Assembly: GCA_035293805.1 (NCBI GenBank)
Contig: DATGMD010000073.1
Location: 1 to 64,000, forward strand
DNA length: 64,000 bases
Origin: JAJPHF01 sp035293805
GTDB taxonomy: Bacteria; Chloroflexota; UBA6077; JAJPHF01
Direction of reading: 5' to 3'
Shown here: positions 7,889 to 16,716 of the stretch, piece by piece
Numbering within the stretch: the first letter of the stretch is position 1
Layout: each line of letters starts with the position of its first letter
The notes under the pieces: generated by a model
Database searches by the model: none
The model's input: the letters and a program-made list of their open reading frames with translations, nothing else
Told to the model about the DNA's origin: nothing
Made by a program: the position numbers and the translations under genes

Positions 7889-8983
7889 ATGCACACGATT
7901 GGCCGCGTCGCCTGGGCGCTTCTGGGCGCCGCCCTCGTGGCGGCCTGCAGCGCTGGCCCCGCGAGCCGGCCCGAGGGCGCGGCGCCGCGCGGGGCCGTGT
8001 CCATAGCGGGGACGCCGGAGGGGGCGAGCGTCACGACGACGAGCGCCGGCCAGACGCCGGCCCCGCTGCCCAAGGTCACCGTCTCCTACTCCTCGGTGTC
8101 GGGCACGTTCCTGCCGGTGTGGATCGCCGTGGACGAGGGGCTGTTCGCCAAGCACGGCCTGGACGTGGACATTACCTACATCGCCAGCGGCACGACCTCG
8201 ATGCAGAGCCTGATCGCCGGCGACCTCCAGTTCATTGTCAGCTCGGGCGCCGAGCCGGCCGCGGCGTATCTCGGCGGCGCGCCCACGCGCATCGTGCTGG
8301 GCTGGTTCCATGCGCTGTCGGCGCTGTTCATGACCGATCCGAGCATTACCAGTCCCGAGCAGCTGCGCGGCAAACCGGTCGGCATCACGCGCTTCGGCGG
8401 CCAGCCGCACGTCGCCGCGCGGCTCGCGCTCAAGAAGTGGGGGCTCGATCCCGATCGCGACGTGCAGTACCTGCAGCTCGGCGGCACGCCCGAGATCCTG
8501 GCGGCGATGCAGTCGGGCACGGTCGTGGGCGGCGCCTTCGCCCCGCCGACCAACGTGCGGGCGCAGCGGCTGGGCTTCCGCGTGCTGGGCGACCTGGGCC
8601 AGATGGACATTCCCTACCAGGCGGGCGTGCTCGCGGGGATGCAGTCTTACCTCGAGGCCAACCCCGAGGCGACTCGCCGCTTCGTGCAGGCGATGTTGGA
8701 CGCGATCCAGGTGTCGCTGACGGACGACGCGTCGACCTACGCCGTGCTGGCGAAGTACACGCGCACCGACGATCCGGACTTATTGCACACGACGATCGAC
8801 TACTACCGCCAAGTGGTGAGCCGTGTTCCCTATCCCACGCTGGAAGGGTTGCAGACCGTCCTCGACGACCTGGCCGAGAGCGACCCGCGGGCGCGGACGG
8901 TACGGCCCGAGCAGCTCGTGAACACGACCGCCCTGGAGCAGCTCGACCGCGCGGGCTACATCCAGCGGCTCTACGATAACTGA
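7889..8983 (+). CDS. ABC-transporter substrate-binding lipoprotein, SsuA/NMT1-like
   Basis: 364 residues. A lipoprotein signal peptide ends in LVAACS (lipid-modified Cys about residue 20) and is followed by a low-complexity linker to about 60. The body is the two-lobed periplasmic-binding fold of the SsuA/ThiY/NMT1 type: LPVWIAVDEGLFAKHGLDVD (about 75-95), VSSGAEPAAA and an AQRLGFRVLGDL segment. Such proteins deliver sulfonates, pyrimidine precursors or aromatic acids to an ABC permease. AGGAGG is placed before the ATG. No permease or ATPase gene is adjacent, so the partner transporter must be elsewhere. Confidence 0.85.
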   Translation: MHTIGRVAWALLGAALVAACSAGPASRPEGAAPRGAVSIAGTPEGASVTTTSAGQTPAPLPKVTVSYSSVSGTFLPVWIAVDEGLFAKHGLDVDITYIASGTTSMQSLIAGDLQFIVSSGAEPAAAYLGGAPTRIVLGWFHALSALFMTDPSITSPEQLRGKPVGITRFGGQPHVAARLALKKWGLDPDRDVQYLQLGGTPEILAAMQSGTVVGGAFAPPTNVRAQRLGFRVLGDLGQMDIPYQAGVLAGMQSYLEANPEATRRFVQAMLDAIQVSLTDDASTYAVLAKYTRTDDPDLLHTTIDYYRQVVSRVPYPTLEGLQTVLDDLAESDPRARTVRPEQLVNTTALEQLDRAGYIQRLYDN

Positions 8984-9017
8984 CCGGCGGCGGTGACCTC
9001 GTCACCGCCGCCGGTCA
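8981..9017. terminator. Perfect 17-bp hairpin that includes a stop codon
   Basis: TGACCGGCGGCGGTGAC, loop CTC, then its exact reverse complement. The first TGA is the stop codon of the upstream lipoprotein gene. It lies between convergent genes and so could end transcription from both sides. Confidence 0.65.
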
Positions 9018-9031
9018 GCTCCTTGGCCTCC

Positions 9032-9901
9032 CTAACCGACGCTGAGGAGGCGTTCGGGGCGGGCGCCCTCTTCGAGCAGCCCCCACTCCGCCATCCAGGC
9101 CGCCGAGCGCTCGTACTGCTGCGGCGTGTAGGGCCGCGCGTAGACGTAGCGCAGGCGGTCGACGTGGAGGTCGTCGAGGGTCATGTTCGCGCGCAGGTCG
9201 GGCGGCAGGTCGTTCAGCAGTAGCGGGGCGTACTTGCGGGGATTGGCGTTGATCAGGTCGACGGCCTGCTGCGTGATAGCCTGTAGCTCCTCGAACCTGG
9301 CGCGGTCGCTGCCCTCGGGGAGCACGACCAGGCCGTTGTAGTAGGCCATCGTCACCAGATAGCCGTCCTTCTCGGCGTAGCTCAGGAACGGCTCCATCAG
9401 CGTGGCGGCCTGGACCTCGCCGCTCAACAGGGCGCGCAGCCGTGCCAGCGGGCCGCCGACGTGGACCGTCCTGATCTCGTCGCGCGGGACGAAGCCCTCC
9501 ATCATCTTGATCGCCATGTAGTGCGAGCCGGTGTGCTCCTGCACGGCGACCGGCACGCCCGCCAGCTCCTCGGCGCGGACGATGCCCGAGTCCTTGCGCG
9601 TCACGATGCCCATCGCCGTGATCGACTCACGGAAGCCGAGGATGCGGCCCTGGCGCGCGCGGCCCTCGACGGCGGTGCGCTTGATGGCGCCCCACTCGCA
9701 GACGTTGAAGGCGTCCACGCGGCCGCTCTCGAAGAGGACTTCCTTGTTGCGGCCGAACAGCTCGGGCGCGGTGTTGCCGGGGTTCTTCTCGCCGATCTCG
9801 ACGTCGAAGCCCGCCCGCCGGAAGAGGCCCTCCTGAATGGCCACCTCCCAGGGCAGCGTGAACACCGTGTCCTCGTTCACGAACCGAAACGTCTCTGCCA
9901 C
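9032..9901 (-). CDS. Substrate-binding-type protein without signal peptide
   Basis: 289 residues starting at GTG 9901, chosen because GAGGAGG lies six bases upstream; the frame is open to 9985 without a ribosome site. It resembles NMT1/SsuA-type binding proteins: TLPWEVAIQEGLFRRAGFDV (about 15-35), AGVPVAVQEHTGSHYMAIK (about 120) and VQAATLMEPFLSYAEKDG. There is no signal peptide or lipobox, unlike the neighbouring binding proteins, so it may be a cytoplasmic sensor or enzyme built on this fold. It is convergent with the previous gene across a strong hairpin. Confidence 0.75.
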   Translation of the reverse strand: MAETFRFVNEDTVFTLPWEVAIQEGLFRRAGFDVEIGEKNPGNTAPELFGRNKEVLFESGRVDAFNVCEWGAIKRTAVEGRARQGRILGFRESITAMGIVTRKDSGIVRAEELAGVPVAVQEHTGSHYMAIKMMEGFVPRDEIRTVHVGGPLARLRALLSGEVQAATLMEPFLSYAEKDGYLVTMAYYNGLVVLPEGSDRARFEELQAITQQAVDLINANPRKYAPLLLNDLPPDLRANMTLDDLHVDRLRYVYARPYTPQQYERSAAWMAEWGLLEEGARPERLLSVG

Positions 9902-10043
9902 CGATCCTCCTCTGCCACGGCGCGGCGTCGCGCGGGGCGGACCGTGCGATGCCATTTGGCCGTCGCGTACGTAACTACCCCACATTATCGCAGGCGCAGG
10001 TAGTTAGCGCCCGCGCCTCTGTAGAGGGGCAGGGGCGCGGATG

Positions 10044-11309
10044 CTAGCTCCCCGCGCGCACCTGCTCGTCGAGGGCGCGCCGGAGCGGGCTGTACTTGGT
10101 GGCGCCGCCGGCGCGCGGCCGGCCGGGGGCGAGGCGGGCGCGGCCGCCCAGCTTCGCCTCCTCGACGGGGAGGGCGAGGAATACGTTCTGCGCAGGGTCG
10201 CGGAAGGTGTTGATCGGGTCCGCGCCGCGCGCCACCCGCTCGACGTTCTCCTGCAGCATCTGCCGGTAGAGGATCACGCCGCGGTCGGACGCGCCGAGGT
10301 GCTCGTCCTCGCGGTCGGCCACCGCGCCCTGCGTGATCCACATGGCGATATCCTGACCGCTATTGTTGTCGAGCAGGGGCCACTCGGGCTCGCCGGTCGC
10401 ATCCACGCCGGGCACGGGCACGTCGAAGTAGGGGATGGTGTCGCTCTGGATGACTGGCTGGCCGGGACGGGGCGGATGGCAGGTGTACCACCAGTGCAGC
10501 GTGTGCGCGTCGTCGACGGGCACGCGGATCTGGAAGGTGGGGTGGCTCGCGCTGCCGCTCTTCAGCATGCCGGGGAAGACCAGCGGGTGCCCGGTCGCCC
10601 AGTCCTCGTCGTGCTCGTCCTCGCCTTCCAGCCGCCGCCGCTTCAGGATGCCGTACTCGAAGACGCTGAAGCCGATCCGCTCGTGCTTGCCGAACGAGGT
10701 GCGCTCTGCCAGGCCCAGCTTCTCGAACACGTAGCTCTTGAAGTGGCCGTGGAGCCACTCGACGTGGACCGGGTCGAGCGAGTTCTCGACGATCTGCAGC
10801 CAGTTGCAGGGGATCACCGCGGCGCCGATGTCGCGGGCCACGGCGGCGTCGAGGGTGAACAGGTCCCAGCGGGGCAGCAGCGGCGCCGGCGCGGGGCCGA
10901 GGTAGGCGAAGATCAGGCCGGCTAGCTCCTCGACGGGATACGCCTTGATGCTGATGCGGTCCTTGAACGTGCTGTGCGGGTTCTCGGCCTGCTCGTAGGG
11001 CTGCTCGGTGCAGCGGCCGGCGGCGTCGAACCGCCAGCCGTGGTAGGCGCAGCGCAGGCCGTCGTCCTCGGGCACGCCGTAGAGCATGCTGGCGCGGCGG
11101 TGGGGGCAGCGGTCGCCGACCAGCCCCAGGCGGCCGCTCCGGTCGCGGTAGAGCACCAGGTTCTCGCCGAGCAGCCGCACGGCCTTCGTGCCGTGGCTGG
11201 CAAGCTGCGAGCTGGCGGCGATGGGGTGCCAGTAGCGGCGCATCAGCTCGCCCACGGGCGTGCCCGGCCCCACGCGCGTCAGCCGCTCGTTCTCTTCCTT
11301 CGTCAGCAC
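10044..11309 (-). CDS. Rieske-type aromatic ring oxygenase, large subunit
   Basis: 421 residues. The N-terminal Rieske [2Fe-2S] site is CPHRRASMLYG with CAYHGWRFD (Cys-x-His and Cys-x2-His, about residues 68-92). The catalytic domain has the mononuclear-iron motif ENSLDPVHVEWLHGH (D-x2-H-x4-H, about 170-185). Length and layout match phthalate 4,5-dioxygenase-type oxygenases, which need a separate reductase; none is nearby. The GTG start at 11309 has GGAG upstream. Fourteen bases separate it from the upstream solute-binding gene, so the two are probably one operon: uptake plus ring oxygenation. The aromatic substrate is unknown. Confidence 0.9.
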   Translation of the reverse strand: MLTKEENERLTRVGPGTPVGELMRRYWHPIAASSQLASHGTKAVRLLGENLVLYRDRSGRLGLVGDRCPHRRASMLYGVPEDDGLRCAYHGWRFDAAGRCTEQPYEQAENPHSTFKDRISIKAYPVEELAGLIFAYLGPAPAPLLPRWDLFTLDAAVARDIGAAVIPCNWLQIVENSLDPVHVEWLHGHFKSYVFEKLGLAERTSFGKHERIGFSVFEYGILKRRRLEGEDEHDEDWATGHPLVFPGMLKSGSASHPTFQIRVPVDDAHTLHWWYTCHPPRPGQPVIQSDTIPYFDVPVPGVDATGEPEWPLLDNNSGQDIAMWITQGAVADREDEHLGASDRGVILYRQMLQENVERVARGADPINTFRDPAQNVFLALPVEEAKLGGRARLAPGRPRAGGATKYSPLRRALDEQVRAGS

Positions 11310-11323
11310 GTTCGCTTCTCCGT

Positions 11324-12520
11324 CTACGCTGGCGTGTCTCGCCCCGTCAGCTGCTTCATGCGCTCGATCTTGTCGGGCTCGCGGCCGCGCACCGTGTAGT
11401 CCCAGTCGTAGCCATCGAAGTAGTCCACGCCGGGCTGGGGCACGATGTAGTCGGGCGCCCAGGTGGGCGGCACGTCGGTGCGGACGCCCACGGACAACTG
11501 CGTGCGGTTCCACACCTCCTGGCCCTCGGGCAGCCCGATCCAGTTCACGAACAAGCGTGCCGCGTTCGGGTGCGGGGCGTTCTTGAGCAGCACCGACAGG
11601 CCGAAGGCGGCCGTGACCATTGGCGGCACGCCCGCCACGTCGTTCAGCACGTGGGTGACCGGGAACCCGTCCGCCTTCAGCTTCTCCGCGTCGTTGCTCG
11701 ACGTGCCGAGCGAGATAGGGTAGCTGCCACGGGCCAGCCAGTCGGAGATCTGGCGGATGTCGCGCGTCACGCCGGGCTGCTGGTCGCGGTAGAGGCTCTT
11801 GACGTAGTCCTCGCCGAAGACGTACAGCAGGTAGTTCGCCGTGTTCCAGCCGGTGCCCGGCACCGTCGGCTCCCAGACGGAGATCTTGCCGCGATATTCG
11901 GGCTTCAGCAGGTCTTGCCAAGTCTGGAGCTGGCCCGGGTCGACGAACTGGGTGTTGACCCAGACCTGCAAGCTGCGGAAGTTGGACACCCGCATGATGT
12001 ATTGCTGGTCGGGGTCCATATACCAGACTCGCCCCTTGAGCCACTTCGTCGGGTCGGCGAAGTCGGGGTGGATGAGGACGGGCGGCAGGGGCTCGAACAT
12101 GTGGTTGTCGTAGCCTACCGTGTACACGCTCTGGGCGCCCGACAGCATGGCGTCGACGGTGTACTGGCCGGCGGCGCGCTCGGCGACCAGGCGCGAGATG
12201 AGGTCGCTGGTGTTGCCGGCCAGGTAGGTCATCTCGATGCCGAAGCGGTTGCGGAAGGCCGCGGGCAGCTCGGTGCGCGTTGTGCCGCTCGGCGGGCCGG
12301 AGACAACTAGCTCGCCCTCCTGCTTGGCCGCGGCCACGAGGGCGTCCCACTGCTGCTCCCAGCCGGCCGGGCCAGCGGACGCGGCTGGCGCCGCGGGGGG
12401 CGTGGACGCCGGCTGGCAGCCGGCGAGGAGCGCGGCGCCGCTGCCCGCGAGCAGCGTGCTCAGGAACGCGCGGCGCGTGAGCCGCGGGGCGGTGGGGCGC
12501 CGAACGAGCTGGTAGCGCAT
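11324..12520 (-). CDS. Tat-exported solute-binding lipoprotein (family 1 / Fbp-like)
   Basis: 398 residues. The N-terminus has the twin-arginine motif LTRRAFLSTLLAG followed by a lipobox LLAGCQ (Cys about residue 35), so it is probably exported folded and lipid-anchored. The body is of the iron(III)/polyamine-type extracellular solute-binding family (QWDALVAAAKQEGELVVSGP, LPAAFRNRFGIEMTYLAG). GGGGAGAC precedes the ATG at 12520. The Rieske oxygenase follows after 14 bases in the same direction, which suggests that the ligand is the oxygenase substrate or a related compound (inference). Confidence 0.85.
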   Translation of the reverse strand: MRYQLVRRPTAPRLTRRAFLSTLLAGSGAALLAGCQPASTPPAAPAASAGPAGWEQQWDALVAAAKQEGELVVSGPPSGTTRTELPAAFRNRFGIEMTYLAGNTSDLISRLVAERAAGQYTVDAMLSGAQSVYTVGYDNHMFEPLPPVLIHPDFADPTKWLKGRVWYMDPDQQYIMRVSNFRSLQVWVNTQFVDPGQLQTWQDLLKPEYRGKISVWEPTVPGTGWNTANYLLYVFGEDYVKSLYRDQQPGVTRDIRQISDWLARGSYPISLGTSSNDAEKLKADGFPVTHVLNDVAGVPPMVTAAFGLSVLLKNAPHPNAARLFVNWIGLPEGQEVWNRTQLSVGVRTDVPPTWAPDYIVPQPGVDYFDGYDWDYTVRGREPDKIERMKQLTGRDTPA

Positions 12521-12793
12521 GTCTCCCCGTCCGGTGGTCGATCGCGGCGCATGGCGCGCGCAGCGCGCGGCCTGCCCAGGTTGTAGCTACTGCTCCGCGG
12601 AAAGTCAATTCTGGCGGCGCGCTCCCAAGTCCGCGAGGGTACGTTGGACAGTTTCACCCAGCGGGTGAGGGTGTCCCACTGGCATTCACGGAGGGGCCAG
12701 CTTGACGCGGCGCCGAGCGTGCGTCATAGTCCCGGCCAGCCGATCGCTTACGGCAAGGCGCGGCGCCGCGCGGCGCCGTGGACGAGGTGAGAC

Positions 12794-13864
12794 ATGCGAT
12801 TCCCGCAGTGGTGCGCGCTCACGCTGCTGGGTGGTTGGCTGGCCGCCTGCAGCGCGGCGCCCGCGGCCGCGCCGCAGGCGGCCGCCCCAGCGGCCCCGAG
12901 CGCGGGGCCGGCGAGCGCGGCCGCAGCGCCCACGGCGCCGCCGGCGGCTGACAAGATCAGCGTGACGTTCTCCTCGCGCACGCCCAACCAGCTCCCGCTG
13001 TGGATCGCCTATGAGCGCGGCTACTTCGCGCAGAACGGCCTGGAGGTGGAGGACCTGCCCTTCCTCTCCTCGACGCTGGCGGGACAGGGCATCATTTCCA
13101 ATAGCGTGCAGTTCGGGCTGGTGGGCACCGAGGGAATCGATCTCAACCTGGAGGCCGGCAGCCCCGTCACCAAGTACGTGGCGGGCGTCACGCCGAAGCT
13201 GGTCTACAAAGTCGTCGCGCAGCCGGACATCCAGGCCGTGTCGGACCTGCGCGGACGGACCGTGGCTGCCACGCGGCAAGGATCGGTGACCGACTTCCTC
13301 TGGCGCAAGCTGTTGGAGATGAACGGGCTGCAACTGGGACGCGACGTCGAGATCCTCTACCCCGGCAGCAGCGATGGCGCCTACACGGCCCTGCTGGCCG
13401 GGCAGATTCAGGCCACGCCTGTTACGACGCCGGTCGACATCCAGGCCGAGCAGCAAGGGCTGCACGTGCTGGTCGACGTGGAGAAGCTGAACATCCCCTA
13501 CCTGATGGGCGGCGTGGTCGTGCGAACCGACTATGCCGAGGCGCACCCGGACGTGGTGGAGCGCTACCTGAAGGCGCACTTGCAGGGCATCGCCACGACG
13601 CTGAACGACCCCGAGGCGGCGCTGCCGGTGCTCGGGAAGTACATGCAGGTCGAGGACCGCGAGCTACAACGCGCCGGCTACGATACCTTCCGCCCGACCT
13701 TCACGCGCGATCAGCTCGTGCCCGAGGACGCGGTGGCCGCGACGCTGAACGAGTCGCCGCGCCCGAACGCGAAAAGCGCCAATCCCCGCGACTTCTACGA
13801 CAATAGCTATCTAGAGCGGCTGAAGGCGAGCGGCTTCGTCGACGGCCTCTACGCCGGCCGCTGA
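12794..13864 (+). CDS. ABC-transporter substrate-binding lipoprotein, SsuA/NMT1-like
   Basis: 356 residues. A short signal peptide ends at LAACSAAP (lipid Cys about residue 19), followed by an Ala/Pro-rich linker. The binding domain shows LPLWIAYERGYFAQNGLEVE (about 73-92), VQFGLVGTEG and GRTVAATRQGSVTDFL. It is a paralogue type shared with the lipoprotein at 7889. The ribosome site is GAGGTGAG before the ATG. The gene is monocistronic, divergent from the Tat lipoprotein and without a permease. Ligand unknown. Confidence 0.85.
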   Translation: MRFPQWCALTLLGGWLAACSAAPAAAPQAAAPAAPSAGPASAAAAPTAPPAADKISVTFSSRTPNQLPLWIAYERGYFAQNGLEVEDLPFLSSTLAGQGIISNSVQFGLVGTEGIDLNLEAGSPVTKYVAGVTPKLVYKVVAQPDIQAVSDLRGRTVAATRQGSVTDFLWRKLLEMNGLQLGRDVEILYPGSSDGAYTALLAGQIQATPVTTPVDIQAEQQGLHVLVDVEKLNIPYLMGGVVVRTDYAEAHPDVVERYLKAHLQGIATTLNDPEAALPVLGKYMQVEDRELQRAGYDTFRPTFTRDQLVPEDAVAATLNESPRPNAKSANPRDFYDNSYLERLKASGFVDGLYAGR

Positions 13865-13888
13865 GCTGAGTGCCCCGCGCTCCCGAGC

Positions 13889-15220
13889 CTACCGGATTAT
13901 CGGGCCCGACGGCGGCGGCACGGCCGTCGGGTGGCCCCGGCTGCCGCCGATCTCCCCGATGGGCAGTTGCGGCAGGGATGGGAAGGTGCGGCCGCCGCCC
14001 ACCTCCCCGATCGGCGGCTGGGCGCTCACCGGCGTCGGGTGGCCCCGGCTGCCCCCGGTGTCCCCGCTCGGCGGCGCCACCACGAGCGTCGGCCGCGGCC
14101 GGCCGCCTCCCGTGTCGCCGATGGGCGGCGGCTGCACGCGCGTTGGCTGCGGCACCGCCGTCGCCGGGCCGGTCGGCCCGCAGCCGCTCGCGCGTAGCCG
14201 GCACGGATTGACCGGCGGCTGCGGGTCGCACACGATACTCGATCGCTGGCAGGGATTGGTGCTCAGCGTGGGCGCCGGCGTCGGCGCGCGCGGCGTGGCC
14301 GTCGGGGGCGCCGGCGCCGGGCGTGGCGTCGCCGACGGCAGCGGCACGGTCGTGGGGGGGCCGCCCGGCGCACAGTCGCTCGGCCGCACGCGGCAGGGAT
14401 CGACGGTTGGGAACGGCTCGCAGACGACGCCCGGCTGCTGGCACGGATTGCCGCTAAGCACCGGGGGCGGCGTGGTCGGCGGGAGAGCCGGCAGTGTGGC
14501 CGTCTGTGCCGTGGGGACTGGCGTGGGGCCGGGGTTGCTCGCGCGCGGCGGCGTCGGCGGCTGGCCGGGCGCCACGTCGGTCTCCTGGCCCTGCAGCAGG
14601 ATGACCTCCGTTTGGGCGGGGTCCTTCCCGCGCACGCCCACCCGGCTGTCCGTGCCGTCGGGCACGTTGCGGACGTGGGTCGTGTTGTCGGGATCGACCT
14701 CGACGCGCGGGGTCGTGCCGCGCACGAAGACGACCGCCGCGGGCGTCTCGACCTCGAAGCTGGCCGACGGGTCCACGAGGTGTACGACGCGGCTGACCGT
14801 GACGCCCGCCGTCTGGAGCAGCCGCGTGACGAGGCCGCCGCTGGGGCTCGTCTCGAGCTGCTCGACGACCAGGCCGGTGCTGGGCGCGATCTCGATGACC
14901 GTACCCTCGAAGTAGATCAGGCGAGCGCCGGCATCCGGCCCGGTGCGCACGCGGTCGCCCGCGTGGACAGTCGCGCGGTCGTCCACGGTCTGCCAGTCGG
15001 GCGCGCCCGCCTCGGACCACTGCACGACCGGCAGGCGCATCTCCAGCGTCGCCTGGTCGGTGAGCGCCTCGGGCACGTCGGCGCGCGCCGCGGGCTGGGT
15101 CAGCAGCAGCGGCCCGAGGAGCGCGGCGAGCAGCACGAACACGACCCCCGGGCGCCAGACGCGGGGGTGGCGGGCAAGGCCGGGGCGGGCGGGCGCTTTT
15201 GGCAGCGAGCGAGACCACAT
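13889..15220 (-). CDS. Secreted FecR-domain protein with repetitive Pro/Thr tail
   Basis: 443 residues. An N-terminal hydrophobic signal or anchor (about 25-48) is followed by a FecR-like domain (about 60-200; VHAGDRVRTGPDAGARLIYF, EIAPSTGLVVEQL and VRGTTPRVEVD). The tail from about 230 is low-complexity Pro/Thr and holds two kinds of internal repeats. One is a Cys-containing unit (NPCQ..GVVCEP..DPCRVR..DCAPG), present twice. The other is PPIGDTGGGRPRPT, present about four times at the end. FecR domains occur in regulators and in cell-surface proteins; with this tail a surface role is more likely. No sigma factor is adjacent. Confidence 0.8.
   Translation of the reverse strand: MWSRSLPKAPARPGLARHPRVWRPGVVFVLLAALLGPLLLTQPAARADVPEALTDQATLEMRLPVVQWSEAGAPDWQTVDDRATVHAGDRVRTGPDAGARLIYFEGTVIEIAPSTGLVVEQLETSPSGGLVTRLLQTAGVTVSRVVHLVDPSASFEVETPAAVVFVRGTTPRVEVDPDNTTHVRNVPDGTDSRVGVRGKDPAQTEVILLQGQETDVAPGQPPTPPRASNPGPTPVPTAQTATLPALPPTTPPPVLSGNPCQQPGVVCEPFPTVDPCRVRPSDCAPGGPPTTVPLPSATPRPAPAPPTATPRAPTPAPTLSTNPCQRSSIVCDPQPPVNPCRLRASGCGPTGPATAVPQPTRVQPPPIGDTGGGRPRPTLVVAPPSGDTGGSRGHPTPVSAQPPIGEVGGGRTFPSLPQLPIGEIGGSRGHPTAVPPPSGPIIR
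13918..14140 (-). repeat. Tandem DNA repeats coding for the P-I-G-[DE]-x-GG units
   Basis: About four imperfect units of 50-60 bases encode PPIGDTGGGRPRPT-like peptides at the C-terminus of the FecR-domain protein. Units 2 and 4 share GGSRGHPT, which suggests that duplication was in pairs. Confidence 0.7.
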
Positions 15221-15365
15221 GGTACGACCCCCGGTGGACTGTCCAACCTCAGGCCGGCGCCCTCAGAGCGGGCCGCGCGACCCCCTGCTACCACGGTAGG
15301 CGCTGACGAATTTCCGGGCTGTGGCCTGGTTCACGCTTGGCGGGTGATTACGGTCACGTTCGCTG

Positions 15366-15394
15366 TTGACAGGCCGGGGCGGCGCTGGTACGGT
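15366..15394 (+). promoter_or_regulatory. Sigma-70-type promoter before the M24 gene
   Basis: TTGACA, a 17-base spacer and TACGGT. The -35 box is perfect and the -10 is weak. It lies 60 bases before the M24-family start codon. Confidence 0.5.
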
Positions 15395-15453
15395 ACGCGG
15401 GGTTGGGGCGGCGCGTCGGCAGGCGCCGACCGGCGACGACGGGGAGGTGTGTG

Positions 15454-16650
15454 ATGGCGGACGTGGCCGAGCGCCTGGAGGTGCCCCATTTCTCGCTCGC
15501 GGAGCGCGACCGCCGTTGGGCGCGCGTGCGCGCGCTGATGGCGCGCGACGGCATCGACGTGATCGTGGCGCCGCCGCACACGGGCCACCACGATCACTTC
15601 TCCGCGAACGTGCGCTACCTGACGGGGCTGGGCGGCTTCTCGCTGGAAGTGGGCGCGGTATTCCCGCGCGAGGGCGAGGTGACAGCGGTCACGGTGCCCG
15701 ACGTGACGCCGGCGCACTGGCGCGGCCGGCAGGACTGGGTGAGCGACGTGCGCTCGAACGGCCGCGCGTTCGGCGACGGCATCGTGGCGCGCCTGCGCGA
15801 GCTGGGGGCCGATGGGCAGCGCATCGGCCTCGCGGGCCTGGCCCACATCTGCCGCTTCCCCGACGGCCTGGTGCCGGTGCAGCTCTACGAGAAGCTGCGT
15901 GCCGCCTTCCCGCGCGCCGAGCTGGTGGACGCGACGCGGCTGCTCGACGAGGCGCGCTTCGTGAAGAGCGATGAGGAGCTGGCGTTCTTGCAGCGCGGCA
16001 TCCAGCTCGTCGAGCGGGCGATCGAGGTGATGACACGCGAGGCGCGGCCGGGCGTACCGTCGTGCGTGGTGTATGCCCGCGTGCTGGCGAGCATGATCGA
16101 GCAGGGCGGCGAGGTGCCCACGATGATCATGTGGAACGTGGGGCCGCCGGGCTGGCCGCTGCTCGGCCCGATGCCCACGCAACGGCCGCTGGCGCCCGGC
16201 GACGTCATCAGCGCCGAGATCGAGGGCCGCTGGGGCGGCTACGTGGCGCAGGTGACGCAGCAGGCGGTGCTGGGCCGGGTGCCGCCGGAGTACGCCGAGA
16301 TGTTCGCCATCCAGCAGGCCGCGCTCGCGGCGTGCTGGGAGCGGCTGCGGCCGGGCGTCACGCTGGGCGAGCTGGCGGCGCTGACGGAGCGCTTCGTGGC
16401 GGGGACGCCGTACCGGGCACGGCTCATCATGCACGGCCGTGGACTGGGTGACGACGCGCCGATGTTCATCTTCTCGGACGAGGAGATGCGCGACTGGGTG
16501 ATCGAGGCGAACGCCGTGTTCATGGTGAAGCCGGTGATCATGACCGAGGGGCGCACGCGGAACGTGGTCTGGGGCGACTCGGTGGTCGCCACGCCGACCG
16601 GCGCGCGCCGCCTGGGCACCCGCCCGCCGGAGATCATCGAGATTGCGTGA
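15454..16650 (+). CDS. M24-family (creatinase/Xaa-Pro-dipeptidase-like) protein
   Basis: 398 residues. It has an N-terminal creatinase-type domain (HTGHHDHFSANVRYLTG) and a C-terminal pita-bread domain from about 170. The positions that hold metal-binding Asp/Glu in active aminopeptidases differ: the usual D-x-G stretch reads AEIEGRWGGYVAQVTQ, and the final E-D pair region reads VVWGDSVV. A His remains in IMHGRGLGDD. Creatinase and some relatives also lack the metal site and hydrolyse C-N bonds without metal, so a non-peptidase role fits. GGGGAGG lies before the ATG, with a promoter at 15366-15394. Confidence 0.8.
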   Translation: MADVAERLEVPHFSLAERDRRWARVRALMARDGIDVIVAPPHTGHHDHFSANVRYLTGLGGFSLEVGAVFPREGEVTAVTVPDVTPAHWRGRQDWVSDVRSNGRAFGDGIVARLRELGADGQRIGLAGLAHICRFPDGLVPVQLYEKLRAAFPRAELVDATRLLDEARFVKSDEELAFLQRGIQLVERAIEVMTREARPGVPSCVVYARVLASMIEQGGEVPTMIMWNVGPPGWPLLGPMPTQRPLAPGDVISAEIEGRWGGYVAQVTQQAVLGRVPPEYAEMFAIQQAALAACWERLRPGVTLGELAALTERFVAGTPYRARLIMHGRGLGDDAPMFIFSDEEMRDWVIEANAVFMVKPVIMTEGRTRNVVWGDSVVATPTGARRLGTRPPEIIEIA

Positions 16651-16716
16651 CCTGCTTGGGCACGCGCTCTGCTAGGTAGGTCTAGTAGAGAGCCGCGGCT
16701 CAAGGAGGTTGGAGTC

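Noticed and set aside
10044..12608. 854-codon open frame joining the binding lipoprotein region and the Rieske oxygenase
   Set aside because: Only the part from GTG 11309 has coding character. Upstream it is out of frame with the real lipoprotein gene, so it is not a fusion protein.
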